Below, piece by piece: positions 1 through 11,377 of a DNA stretch of 64,000 nt. Numbering within the stretch: position 1 is the first letter of the stretch; every line of letters begins with the position of its first letter. Location of the stretch: the NCBI RefSeq assembly GCF_022808695.1, contig NZ_JAKZKW010000001.1, forward strand, positions 744,001 through 808,000. The letters run 5' to 3'. The notes beneath the pieces are model-generated. The model saw only the letters and a program-made list of their open reading frames with translations. It searched no databases and had not been told where the DNA came from. This DNA comes from Fundidesulfovibrio soli. GTDB taxonomy: Bacteria; Desulfobacterota; Desulfovibrionia; Desulfovibrionales; Desulfovibrionaceae. A program made the position numbers and the translations under genes.

Positions 1-381
1 TTCATCTCCGCCACGCTGATCTACTGCGTGGGCTCCATGGCCATTCTGGGCTCCCTTGACGAGGGGCTGCGCGGCGACCCCACCATCCTGCTGACCAAGG
101 CCACGCTGGACGGCTTCGCCTCCATCCCCCTGGCCTCCACCTACGGCGTGGGCGTGATGTTCTCGGCCGTGCCGGTGTTCCTCTACCAGGGGTTCATCGT
201 CTTCGGGGCCGGGGCGCTGCGGGGGGTAGTCACGCCGGACCTGCTCACCCAGATCACGGCCACCGGGGGCATGCTCATCTTCGGCATCGGGGTGAACCTG
301 CTGGGCTTCATGCAGATCCGGGTGGGCAACCTGCTTCCCGCGCTTCTGGCGGCTGCGCTCTTGAGTTTCGCTCCCATTTAG
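1..381 (+). CDS. DUF554 family membrane protein, 5' end outside window
   Basis: The reading frame is open from the first base, so the N-terminus is missing; 126 residues remain. What is left is almost entirely hydrophobic, with about four membrane segments and the glycine-rich pieces IFGIGVNLLG and MQIRVGNLLPALL that end DUF554 (YdfK/YqgA-type) integral membrane proteins. The family is widespread and its transport or other role is not established. The stop lies 17 bp before hypA on the same strand, so it may be read through into hypA-hypB, but nothing else ties it to hydrogenase maturation. Confidence 0.8.
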   Translation, partial: FISATLIYCVGSMAILGSLDEGLRGDPTILLTKATLDGFASIPLASTYGVGVMFSAVPVFLYQGFIVFGAGALRGVVTPDLLTQITATGGMLIFGIGVNLLGFMQIRVGNLLPALLAAALLSFAPI

Positions 382-398
382 GTCACAAGGGTGTCACC

Positions 399-752
399 AT
401 GCACGAAATGTCCATCGCCCAATCCATCCTGGACATCGTCACCCAGGAAATGGAGAAGAACGGCCTCAAACGGCTGATCCGCGTGAAGGTCAAGCACGGC
501 GCGCTGACCAACACCGTGCCCGAGGCCCTCGAGACGTGTTTCATGGCCCTCACGGCCAAGACGCCCATGGAGGACGCGATCTTCGAGATCGAGGCCATCC
601 CGGCGAAATACAAATGCTTCTCCTGCGGCACGGAGTTCACCACCGAGGAGCGCGGACGGCTTCTGATCCCCTGTCCCTCCTGCGGGGAGGATTTCGGGCA
701 TACCGTTCTGGCGGGCAAGGAACTCTACATCGAATCCATCGAGGCGGAATAA
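399..752 (+). CDS. hypA: Hydrogenase maturation nickel chaperone HypA
   Basis: HypA delivers nickel with HypB to the large subunit of [NiFe] hydrogenases in the cytoplasm. The 117-residue length is typical. The protein starts with MHEMSIA, whose His2 is part of the family's nickel site, and carries the structural zinc motif as CFSCG near residue 73 and CPSCG near residue 98. It ends 2 bp before hypB, so the two are clearly cotranscribed. No hydrogenase structural gene lies in this window. The ribosome binding site is weak, but this ATG gives the conserved N-terminus and is secure. Confidence 0.95.
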   Translation: MHEMSIAQSILDIVTQEMEKNGLKRLIRVKVKHGALTNTVPEALETCFMALTAKTPMEDAIFEIEAIPAKYKCFSCGTEFTTEERGRLLIPCPSCGEDFGHTVLAGKELYIESIEAE

Positions 753-754
753 AC

Positions 755-2714
<1,960 letters not shown>

Positions 2715-2822
2715 GCTCCCGCCCGGAGCATTGCAGCCGGGCAGAAGCAAGAGGACAGCAAGCCCGCCGGGCCGCCCGCAGAACACATCACGCCCATCCG
2801 GCTGGCTCCGCGCAAGAAAACA

Positions 2823-2860
2823 GGTCCGATGCATGGCTCACCATGCATCGGGCCTGACTT
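2823..2860. terminator. Bidirectional terminator between convergent genes
   Basis: A 14-bp near-perfect stem, GGTCCGATGCATGG against CCATGCATCGGGCC with a 4-nt loop, lies between the oxidoreductase (+) and alr (-). T-rich DNA follows on the + strand (GACTTTCT), and on the minus strand the hairpin is followed by TGTTTTCTT, so it can end both transcripts. Confidence 0.85.
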
Positions 2861-2895
2861 TCTGACGATTCTTCCGGCTGAGCCTTCCGGGCGGG

Positions 2896-4017
<1,122 letters not shown>

Positions 4018-4064
4018 GGCTACTCCGTTGCCGGACGGTGCGCTATCGGATAGGAGGCGGGCGT

Positions 4065-6059
4065 ATGAGCAGCTACAGCACCATCCGGGTATTGCCTCCC
4101 AAGCTCCAGAATCAGATCGCCGCCGGTGAGGTGGTAGAGCGGCCTTCGAGCGTCGTCAAGGAGCTGGTGGAAAACAGCCTCGACGCCGGGGCGGATCGCG
4201 TGCAGGTCACCCTGGAGGGCGGAGGCGTGGGCCTGATCCTGATCCAGGACAACGGGCGCGGCATGGACCAGGGCGAGCTGCGCCTGGCGCTCACCCGCCA
4301 CGCCACCAGCAAGCTCGTCCAGGTGGAGGATCTGGAATCCATCGCCACCTTCGGCTTCCGGGGCGAGGCCCTGCCATCCATCGCCTCGGTCTCCCGGCTG
4401 CGCCTGGCCTCCAAAAGCGAGGACTCCCCTGACGCGGGCTTCATGGACGTGCACTACGGCGACTTCCGCGAGGAAGGCCCCACCGCCATGACCCGGGGCA
4501 CCCGCGTGGAGGTGCGCGACCTGTTCGCCAACGTGCCCGCGCGGCTCAAATTCCTCAAGTCCCAGGCCACGGAGCTCAAACGCTGCCAGGAGGTGCTGGA
4601 GCGCGTGGCCCTGGTCCGGCTGGACGTGGCCTTCAAGCTCACTGTCGGCGAGCGCACGGTGCTGCGCTTCGTTGCCGGGCAGAACCTGCTCTCGCGCCTG
4701 CAGGCCGTCTGGCCCCCAGCCGTGACCCAGGCCCTGACTCCGGTTGAAGGCGAGCTGCACGGCAGCCGCGTGGCCGGTTTCGCCGGGCTGCCCCATGCCG
4801 GGCAGGCGAGGCCGGACAGGCTGCTCTTCTATGTGAACAACCGCCCCGTGCAGGACCGCGTGCTGCTGCGCGCCGTGCGCGACGCCTACAAGGGCCGGAT
4901 GCTCTCCCGGGAGTATCCGGTGGCTGTGCTCTTCATCGAGACCCCGCCCGGCGAGGTGGACGTCAACGTGCACCCGGCCAAGACCGAGGTGCGCTTCCGG
5001 GACGAGAAGCTGGCCTTCTCCCTGGTGCGCCAGGCCGTGGCCCGCGCCCTGGACCTGGGCGCGCCCTCCGCCCCCATGACCCGCGTGCTGGACCACCAAG
5101 GCCCCTCCCTGGCGGACGCCGGGCCGGAGGAGCTGGATCTCGGCGCGGCTGCCGCCCCCCCTCGGGAGGACTTCGCCCCCCAGGCCCCGTCCGGCCCCAA
5201 GTACGCCACCTACCGCCAATACCTGAGCGAGGTGGCCCGCGAGGAGAGCGACGGAGGGGAGGCCTGGCCGCGACCCGGCCGGACGGAGGGGCGGCGCACC
5301 GATGAATCCTGGCGGGACGACGCCGCGCCCGGCCATGCCATGTCCGCGAGCCGCGAGCCTGGCGAGGGGGGGGAGGTGCGCTTCCGGCCTTCCGGCGCCC
5401 AATCCCTGCGGGACCGGGAGGCGCGCTACGCCGCCGATACGGACGGCCCGTCCTTCGCCCGCCCCGACCGGCGGGAGCCGCGACCGGCCGCCCGCGCCGG
5501 GGGCAAGGCCGCCGGGCTGGAATATCTGGGGCAGATAGCGGGCACCTACCTGATCCTGCGCATGCCCGGGGAGGGCCTAGCCGTGCTGGACCAGCACGCC
5601 GCCCACGAGCGCGTGCTCTACTCCAGGATGCGCGAGAGCCAGAGCAAGGGCCAGAGCCAGGCCCTGGCCATCCCCTTCGAGCTGTCCCTGCACCCGGCCG
5701 AGGAGCGCAAGATCACCGCCCTCTGGAGCGAGCTGACCGCCCTGGGCTTCCAGTTGGAGGGCGGGCGGCCGGGCGTGGTGGCCGTGCGGGGCATCCCGCC
5801 GCTTCTGAGCACCGGGCAGGCCAAGGATTTCCTGAAGGAGCTGGTTGCCGGGCAGGCCCGCAAGATGGAGGACCTCTGGGCCATGATCTGCTGCAAGGCA
5901 TCCATCAAGGCCGGGGACGCGCTGGCCCCGGACGAGGCCCTGGCCCTGGTGCGGGAGTGGGCGGCCGCGCCTGACCGCGACTACTGCCCCCACGGCAGGC
6001 CCGTGGTGGTCACCTGGGACAAGGCCGCGCTGGAGAAGCTGTTCAAACGGCGCAAGTAG
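4065..6059 (+). CDS. mutL: DNA mismatch repair protein MutL
   Basis: MutL couples MutS mismatch recognition to strand incision. The ATG at 4065 is preferred over an ATG 27 bp upstream because AGGAGG lies 8 bp before it; 664 residues. The GHKL ATPase motifs are clear: ENSLDAGA, DNGRGM, then HATSK and GFRGEALPS. The linker (about residues 340-480) is low-complexity and Pro/Arg/Glu-rich. The C-terminal dimerisation domain has DQHAAHERVLYS, CCKASIKAG and CPHGRP, the signatures of MutL endonucleases in organisms without MutH. The last glutamate of the DQHAxxExxxxE motif is Ser here. Family assignment is certain; nuclease activity is inferred. Confidence 0.96.
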   Translation: MSSYSTIRVLPPKLQNQIAAGEVVERPSSVVKELVENSLDAGADRVQVTLEGGGVGLILIQDNGRGMDQGELRLALTRHATSKLVQVEDLESIATFGFRGEALPSIASVSRLRLASKSEDSPDAGFMDVHYGDFREEGPTAMTRGTRVEVRDLFANVPARLKFLKSQATELKRCQEVLERVALVRLDVAFKLTVGERTVLRFVAGQNLLSRLQAVWPPAVTQALTPVEGELHGSRVAGFAGLPHAGQARPDRLLFYVNNRPVQDRVLLRAVRDAYKGRMLSREYPVAVLFIETPPGEVDVNVHPAKTEVRFRDEKLAFSLVRQAVARALDLGAPSAPMTRVLDHQGPSLADAGPEELDLGAAAAPPREDFAPQAPSGPKYATYRQYLSEVAREESDGGEAWPRPGRTEGRRTDESWRDDAAPGHAMSASREPGEGGEVRFRPSGAQSLRDREARYAADTDGPSFARPDRREPRPAARAGGKAAGLEYLGQIAGTYLILRMPGEGLAVLDQHAAHERVLYSRMRESQSKGQSQALAIPFELSLHPAEERKITALWSELTALGFQLEGGRPGVVAVRGIPPLLSTGQAKDFLKELVAGQARKMEDLWAMICCKASIKAGDALAPDEALALVREWAAAPDRDYCPHGRPVVVTWDKAALEKLFKRRK

Positions 6060-6088
6060 CGCCTGCCGTCAACATCCCGAGGCATGCG

Positions 6089-7528
6089 ATGGAAATGAAC
6101 CTCGCGGACGAGCTTTCGCGCATCAGGACGCTCTTCTGGCTCCAGTACCCGGCCAGGCGCGTGCTGGATCTTCCGCACACGCCGCTGGTCACGGGCAACG
6201 ACGCCCGCTTCGTGTGCTTCGGCTCCTGCTTCGCCTCGCACATGCACGACTCGCTGCGCCAGGTGGGCATCGAGAGCTTCCGCAACCTGCCCACCACCTT
6301 CGGCTACAGCTTCGAGTCATTGGCCCATGTGCTCCGTGCCGCCGACGGAACCGACCCGGCCTACGCCGAGCGCATCCACGAGTATGCGGACAGCCTCGGC
6401 GGGCACAACCCCTACCTGTTCCACTTCGACCACAGGCTGCACACCACCCGCGAGGAGACCGCCGCGCTGCTGGAGCGCGAGGTTGAGGCCCTGCGCGAGG
6501 CCCTGCGCCGCTGCACGCACGTGGTGGTCACAGCGGGCACGCCCCACGTCATCAGGCTGAAGTCCAACGGGCTGTGCATCAACAGGTCCAACGGCATCCC
6601 GGCCTCGGAGTACGCGCACCACAGGAACACCGTTCAGGACGAGCTCCTCCACGTCGGCTCCATCCTGGCGAGCATCCGCCGGATTCGTGGGGGCGGCTTG
6701 CCGGAGGTGCTCTTCACCGTCTCGCCCCAGCGCTACGGCTTCAACGCCCGCGAGGTGGGCAAGGTCCCGGCCGCGCAGATACCGGAGTGCCGCTTCGTGG
6801 AGAACTCCCTGTGCAAGTCCATCCTGCGCGTGGCCGTGCAGGCCGCCATCGAGGAGAACCCGGGCGAGCCCCTGCGCTATTTCCCGTCCTACGAGATCGT
6901 GTTGGACGAGCTGCGCCCCTTCGAACCCTTCGAGCGCGACCTGATGCACGTGGACATCCACCAGACCGGCAATCACGTGGTCACGCGCTTCATGGAGGCC
7001 CACTTCAGCGCGGAGATGCGGCAAAACGTGGTGGCCGTGGCCAAGGGCCTGCGGCTGGAGAACGCCGTGCGGGCCAACAGCGGGGCGCAAGGGATGCGGG
7101 GGCACTTCCTGCCGGAGTTCAGCGAACTTCTGGAGGGATATCTTGCCCGCATCCCGGCCACGGGCTGCAACGAGGTTCTGGGCAGGATCGTGCTGGACTG
7201 CGCCGAGCTTCTGGAGGTCTGGGAGGAGCTGGCGGAATCCCTGGCGTGCTACGCCGCGCTGGGGCCGCAGGACTCGGTGCTCATCTGGGGAACGGGCGGG
7301 AGATTCGAGCGCTATCACCGCAACCTGCTGCCGCACCTCACGAAAAAATGCAGGGTCGTCCTGGCGGACAGCGGCAGGCACGGCGAGATTATCGACGGGA
7401 TCACGGTACAAAGCCCCGAGGACCTGGCCGGAACCGCGCACAAACTGGGAATCGTGGCCTCCACCTTCAGGGAGGCGATCATGGACGCCGCCGCGCGGTT
7501 GGACATCGGGTTCGAGCGTCTGTTCTAG
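6089..7528 (+). CDS. GSCFA-domain protein, putative polysaccharide-modifying enzyme
   Basis: The N-terminal half contains CFGSCFASH (about residues 46-54), the sequence after which the GSCFA family is named; the family is related to SGNH/GDSL esterases and is often near glycan genes. Further family pieces are NLPTTFGYSFES, VVTAGTPHVI and FTVSPQRY. The C-terminal ~110 residues (VLIWGTGGRFERY, then VVLADS) look like a small Rossmann-like nucleotide- or sugar-binding domain, as in sugar-modifying enzymes. It starts 29 bp after mutL and converges on hldD, a heptose epimerase, which fits an envelope-glycan role but does not prove one. The actual reaction is unknown. Confidence 0.75.
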   Translation: MEMNLADELSRIRTLFWLQYPARRVLDLPHTPLVTGNDARFVCFGSCFASHMHDSLRQVGIESFRNLPTTFGYSFESLAHVLRAADGTDPAYAERIHEYADSLGGHNPYLFHFDHRLHTTREETAALLEREVEALREALRRCTHVVVTAGTPHVIRLKSNGLCINRSNGIPASEYAHHRNTVQDELLHVGSILASIRRIRGGGLPEVLFTVSPQRYGFNAREVGKVPAAQIPECRFVENSLCKSILRVAVQAAIEENPGEPLRYFPSYEIVLDELRPFEPFERDLMHVDIHQTGNHVVTRFMEAHFSAEMRQNVVAVAKGLRLENAVRANSGAQGMRGHFLPEFSELLEGYLARIPATGCNEVLGRIVLDCAELLEVWEELAESLACYAALGPQDSVLIWGTGGRFERYHRNLLPHLTKKCRVVLADSGRHGEIIDGITVQSPEDLAGTAHKLGIVASTFREAIMDAAARLDIGFERLF

Positions 7529-7537
7529 AACCGCCCC

Positions 7538-8509
7538 TCACAGCCAGGGCGTCTGCGCTTCAAGATACCCCCGCACATAATCCCCCACGCCGTCCTCCAG
7601 GGAGGTGAACGGCGCGTGGTACCCTGCCTCGCGCAGGCGGTCCATGGGCGCCTCGGTGAAGTACTGGTAGGTGTCGCGGATGGCCTCGGGCATGTCCACG
7701 TATTCGATGCGGGGCTTCTCGCCCATGGCGGCGTACACGGCCAGGGCCAGGTCCCGGAAGCTGCGGGCCTTGCCCGTGCCCACGTTGAAGACGCCGCCCA
7801 CCTCGGGGTGCTCCAAAAGCCAGCAGACCACCTCGGCGCAATCCTTGACGTAGACGAAATCCCGCAGCTGGCCGCCGTCCTCCCAGCCGTCGCGGTGGGA
7901 GCGGAACAACCGCACCGGCCCGCCCGCGCTGATCTGCTCGAAGGCCTTGCAGGCCACGCTGCGCATGTCGCCCTTGTGGTATTCGTTGGGGCCGTAGACG
8001 TTGAAGAACTTCAGGCTGGCCACCCTGTCCAGCCAGCCCTCGCGCCTGGCGGCCAGGTCGAACAGGTGCTTGGAGTAACCGTACATGTTCATGGGGCGCA
8101 GGCGCTCCAGCCCCTCGGAGCCGTCCTGGAAGCCCTGGGCGCCGTCGCCGTAGGTGGCGGCGCTGGAAGCGTTGATGAAGCGCACCCCGTTCTCCAGGCA
8201 CCAGCGGCACAGCTCCAGGCTGTAGCGGGTGTTGTTGTCGTGGAGGTAGTCCGCGTCGCGCTCCGTGGTGGCGCTGCAGGCCCCCATGTGCACCACGGCC
8301 TCCACCCGAGACGGATTGCCGCCCTGGGCCAGGGAGCGCCGGAAGTCGTCCTTGTGGCGGTATTCGCTGTAGCGCAGGCCCGGGAGGTTGCGCCACTTCT
8401 CGCCCGTGCCCAGCGCGTCCACCACCAGGACGTCGCCCTGCCCCAGCGCGTTGAGCTTCCAGACCACCGCGCTTCCGATGAACCCGGCTCCCCCGGTGAC
8501 CACGATCAT
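7538..8509 (-). CDS. hldD: ADP-L-glycero-D-manno-heptose 6-epimerase
   Basis: HldD makes ADP-L-glycero-heptose for lipopolysaccharide inner core. It is a 323-residue short-chain dehydrogenase-type epimerase with the NADP-binding VTGGAGFIGSA at the N-terminus, SSAATYGDG, the catalytic YGYSKHLFD, and KFFNVYGPNEYHKGDMRS, which is characteristic of HldD rather than of GalE. GGAGG lies 6 bp before the ATG. It converges with the GSCFA gene 9 bp away and diverges from pckA. Its presence indicates a Gram-negative outer membrane with heptose-containing LPS. Confidence 0.95.
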   Translation of the reverse strand: MIVVTGGAGFIGSAVVWKLNALGQGDVLVVDALGTGEKWRNLPGLRYSEYRHKDDFRRSLAQGGNPSRVEAVVHMGACSATTERDADYLHDNNTRYSLELCRWCLENGVRFINASSAATYGDGAQGFQDGSEGLERLRPMNMYGYSKHLFDLAARREGWLDRVASLKFFNVYGPNEYHKGDMRSVACKAFEQISAGGPVRLFRSHRDGWEDGGQLRDFVYVKDCAEVVCWLLEHPEVGGVFNVGTGKARSFRDLALAVYAAMGEKPRIEYVDMPEAIRDTYQYFTEAPMDRLREAGYHAPFTSLEDGVGDYVRGYLEAQTPWL

Positions 8510-8657
8510 ACCAGACCTCCATGGCGCGTTTCGCCAACAACCTGATATCCCGCACTAAGTCAGGGCGGTGCCAATTGCAACCCGCCACAATGCTTGGCAG
8601 GGGCTCGTGAAATGATGTACAAGGACGAATCGCCCCAACCAACCCAGTGAGGCACGC

Positions 8658-10247
8658 ATGCATATTTTCGATCAGTTCGAGCAGGCAGCCAGAACGATCT
8701 ATACCCAGGCGGCCGACGATGAACGCATCGTCCACAACCCCGGACCTGACCGCCTGCGGCGCATAAGCCTTCAGGAACCCGATGTTTTCGAGACGGTCTA
8801 CGGCAACCTTGTCGCCATCACGGAGCCCACCTCCCGGGCCAAGCCCTTCACCCGGAACAACATCGACGACGAGTTCGGCCAGGCCGAGCTGGACCTGCTC
8901 CAGCAGGCCGTGACCAACCTGCAAGACCAGCCGCTGATCTGCCTGGACGTGCTCATCCGCGACGAGGCCACCCCGGTCACCGCGCGCCTCATCGTGCCAC
9001 GCCGCTTCGCCCACATCGCCTACGGCGGGCTCAAGCTCTTCGGGCCGCGCGTCAACGACGTCACGGACCCCACCTACCAGGTGATCTTCTTCCACGACGA
9101 AGCCTGGGCGGGCAACTCCTCCAAGGTGCTGCCCGAGAAGGACATCACCATCCGCCTGGCGCTTGGCGAATCGGGCCGGATGATCAAGTTCGTGCGCAAC
9201 TCCAGCTACCTGGGCGAGTGGAAGAAGGGCGTCTTCGCCGGGGAGGACTGGCGCGCCAAGCTCGGGCGCGAGGGCATCTTCCTGCACTCGGGCTGCCGCC
9301 GCGACACCCTGCAGATGAGCAACGGCGACATGCAGACCAAGACCTCGCTGTTCGTGGCGCTCTCCGCCAACGGCAAGACCTCGCTGACCTGCCGGGTGCT
9401 GGCCCGCAACATCGGCGAGGAATCCTGGCTGGTGCAGGACGACGGCGGCATCCTCAAGCGAGACGGCTCGTTCCACGGTTTCGAGCAGGGCGGCATCTAC
9501 GCCAAGACCGACGGCCTGACCCCGAGCGAGCAGATCGAGACCTTCTACGGTGCGCTCAAGCCCGACGCCTACCTGGAGAACGTGCACGTCACCGCCGACA
9601 AGGGGCTCGACTTCTTCAACATCGAGCGCACCTCCAACGGCCGCGCCGTCATCGAGCGGCGCGACTTCATGCACGCCGCCCGCTTCATCGCGGTGAACGA
9701 GGTGGACAACCTGTTCATCATCACGCGCGGGCCCACCATCCCGGCGGTGGCCAAGCTCTCGCCCTGGCAGGCCACAGCCTTCATGGTGCTGGGCCAGTCC
9801 ATGGAGTCCTCCGCGGGGGATCCCACCCAGGCGGGCAAGATCAAGAACGTCTTCTTCTACGACCCCTTCCTGGCCGGGGACCGCGTGGAGCACGCCCACC
9901 TGTTTCACGAGATCCTCAAGTGGAACCCACACATCGACTGCTACCTGCTGAACACCGGCGGCGTGGGCGAGGGCGAGCACTACCACAAGATCACCCTGCA
10001 CGACACGGTGAACATCCTGGAATCCATCCTGCGCGGCGACCTGGAGGACTGGGAGATCTGCGAGGCCACCGGGCTCAAGGTGCCCAGGGCCGTGCGCGGG
10101 GTGGAGTCCATCCTGCTGCAGCCGGAGAAGCTCTACTCCAAGGCGGAGTTCGAACAAAGGCAGAGCGAGCTGTTCGCCACCAGGAAGGCCATCCTGGAGT
10201 CCTACCCGGGGCTGGACAAGGCCATCGTGACCTCCATCAAGAAATAG
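8658..10247 (+). CDS. pckA: Phosphoenolpyruvate carboxykinase, ATP-type, variant P-loop
   Basis: ATP-type PEPCK converts oxaloacetate and ATP to PEP and CO2, or runs in reverse as an anaplerotic step. The 529-residue length is right. Recognisable motifs are NRTS-like segments, the nucleotide-binding ALSANGKTSLT (about residues 234-244; the usual form is GLSGTGKTTLS), and DDGGI followed by FEQGGIYAKTDGL and YLENVHV, matching the kinase-2 region and FEGGCYAKT of classical enzymes. It has GAGG 6 bp before the ATG and its own terminator. The P-loop and DDGG differ from textbook PckA, so this is a divergent subfamily, but no other family fits. Confidence 0.85.
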   Translation: MHIFDQFEQAARTIYTQAADDERIVHNPGPDRLRRISLQEPDVFETVYGNLVAITEPTSRAKPFTRNNIDDEFGQAELDLLQQAVTNLQDQPLICLDVLIRDEATPVTARLIVPRRFAHIAYGGLKLFGPRVNDVTDPTYQVIFFHDEAWAGNSSKVLPEKDITIRLALGESGRMIKFVRNSSYLGEWKKGVFAGEDWRAKLGREGIFLHSGCRRDTLQMSNGDMQTKTSLFVALSANGKTSLTCRVLARNIGEESWLVQDDGGILKRDGSFHGFEQGGIYAKTDGLTPSEQIETFYGALKPDAYLENVHVTADKGLDFFNIERTSNGRAVIERRDFMHAARFIAVNEVDNLFIITRGPTIPAVAKLSPWQATAFMVLGQSMESSAGDPTQAGKIKNVFFYDPFLAGDRVEHAHLFHEILKWNPHIDCYLLNTGGVGEGEHYHKITLHDTVNILESILRGDLEDWEICEATGLKVPRAVRGVESILLQPEKLYSKAEFEQRQSELFATRKAILESYPGLDKAIVTSIKK

Positions 10248-10284
10248 GCGCTCGCGGCGACGGCCGCGGCGGCACATTGCGCAG

Positions 10285-10328
10285 CGCCCCGCCCCCCCCA
10301 CCGGGGGAGGCGGGGCGTTGACGTTTTG
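10285..10328 (+). terminator. Terminator after pckA
   Basis: CGCCCCGCC pairs with GGCGGGGCG, and inner C and G runs extend the stem; GACGTTTTGG follows. It lies 38 bp after the pckA stop. Confidence 0.7.
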
Positions 10329-10652
10329 GGGGGTCTGTCGCGAGGAGGGCGGCCCGTTCGCGTCCAAAGGCCCTGACGCATCCCTCGCCGTCCTGCCGCC
10401 CGCAACGAAACGGCCCGCCCCGCTTCTTGCCATCCCCCTGCGGACGAAAGGTCAAGCGGCCCCGATTTCCCTGGCTGGAGCATGCGCTCCCCTGGCCGCC
10501 CTCCTGGCAGTGACATCATCCCCTCCCACCTCTTCCTCTGGACCTTGGCGGAGCACATGCGCTACAACATACTCAAGCTGGCGCCCCGCCGACAGGTTCC
10601 GGCCAACCCCATGTGTACAACCCTCTCCCGCAAGAGCCGGAGGTATATGGTC
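10329..10652 (+). other. Gene-less stretch upstream of HD-domain gene
   Basis: About 320 bp between the pckA terminator and the HD-domain start. In-frame start codons for the HD gene exist here (from 10482), but the encoded extension is not protein-like and lacks a ribosome binding site. I see no tRNA, riboswitch motif, or convincing promoter; it presumably carries the promoter of the downstream gene. Confidence 0.4.
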
Positions 10653-11225
10653 ATGCATCCCGAAATCACCCCAGAGGACGTCGAACTGCTGCGCGCCCAA
10701 GGCATGAACGAGGAAGACCTGGACCACTCCCTGACCGTGGCCGAACTGGCCCTGGACATAGCGGAGAGGACCGGCGCGGCCCTGGACATGCGCCTGGTGG
10801 CGCGCGGCGCCCTCTTCCACGACCTGGGCAAGACGGTGACCCACGCCATCGAGCACGGAAAACTCGGCGCGGAGCTGGGCGCGAAGCTCGGCCTGCCGCC
10901 CGAAGTCTGCGCGGTGATGGAAAAACACATTCGGGGAGGACTCAGCGAGGCCGAAGCCCTGGAGTTCGGGCTGCCCGTCAAGGATTACGCGCTGCACCGC
11001 CTGGAGGAGCGCGTCATCATCTATGCGGACAGGCTGGTGGACATCATCACGGAGGGGAAGGTGCCCCTGAGCGGCCCGCGCGACGCGGAGGACCGCTTCG
11101 AGGAAATCCTGGCGGCCTACCCCAAATACGGGAAGAACGCCGTCACCATGGCCCGCTACTTCGGCTATCACCGGGAGATTCAGGGGCTCATCGCGGCCGC
11201 GGAGAACATCTCCTCCCCGGCCTGA
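10653..11225 (+). CDS. HDIG/HD-domain metal-dependent phosphohydrolase-like protein
   Basis: A 190-residue HD-superfamily protein; such proteins hydrolyse phosphate esters, often nucleotides, with a metal bound by His and Asp. The motif order is present: H in DHSLTVAELAL (about residue 27), HDLGKT (about residue 54), MEKHIRGG and YADRLVDIITEG. The ATG at 10653 is chosen because GGAGG lies 9 bp upstream; the ATG two codons earlier leaves only 3 bp. It is followed 152 bp later by the PEP-synthase-like gene. Substrate unknown; annotation as an HDIG-domain protein is safe. Confidence 0.8.
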   Translation: MHPEITPEDVELLRAQGMNEEDLDHSLTVAELALDIAERTGAALDMRLVARGALFHDLGKTVTHAIEHGKLGAELGAKLGLPPEVCAVMEKHIRGGLSEAEALEFGLPVKDYALHRLEERVIIYADRLVDIITEGKVPLSGPRDAEDRFEEILAAYPKYGKNAVTMARYFGYHREIQGLIAAAENISSPA

Positions 11226-11377
11226 ACCCGGGGCTGAGCGCCTGCCCGGACCGAACCGGGGAGGCCGCATCAAGCTTGGCCGGATGTCTCAAGGAGTGGC
11301 CGGAGGAGACCATTTCCTCATCAGCTCGATCCCACGGGGCCGCAATCCGGCCCCGGCCAGCACCGTGGAGGCCTTCA

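Noticed and set aside
8510-8657. Possible sigma-54 promoter near CTTGGCAGGGGCTCGTG before pckA
   Set aside because: The GG-N10-GC rule and the TTGCA -12 element are not satisfied.
7560-10433. 957-codon open frame on the minus strand across hldD and pckA
   Set aside because: It is antisense or out of frame to two strongly conserved genes, and its product is a Gly/Arg/His-rich composition typical of GC-rich shadow frames.
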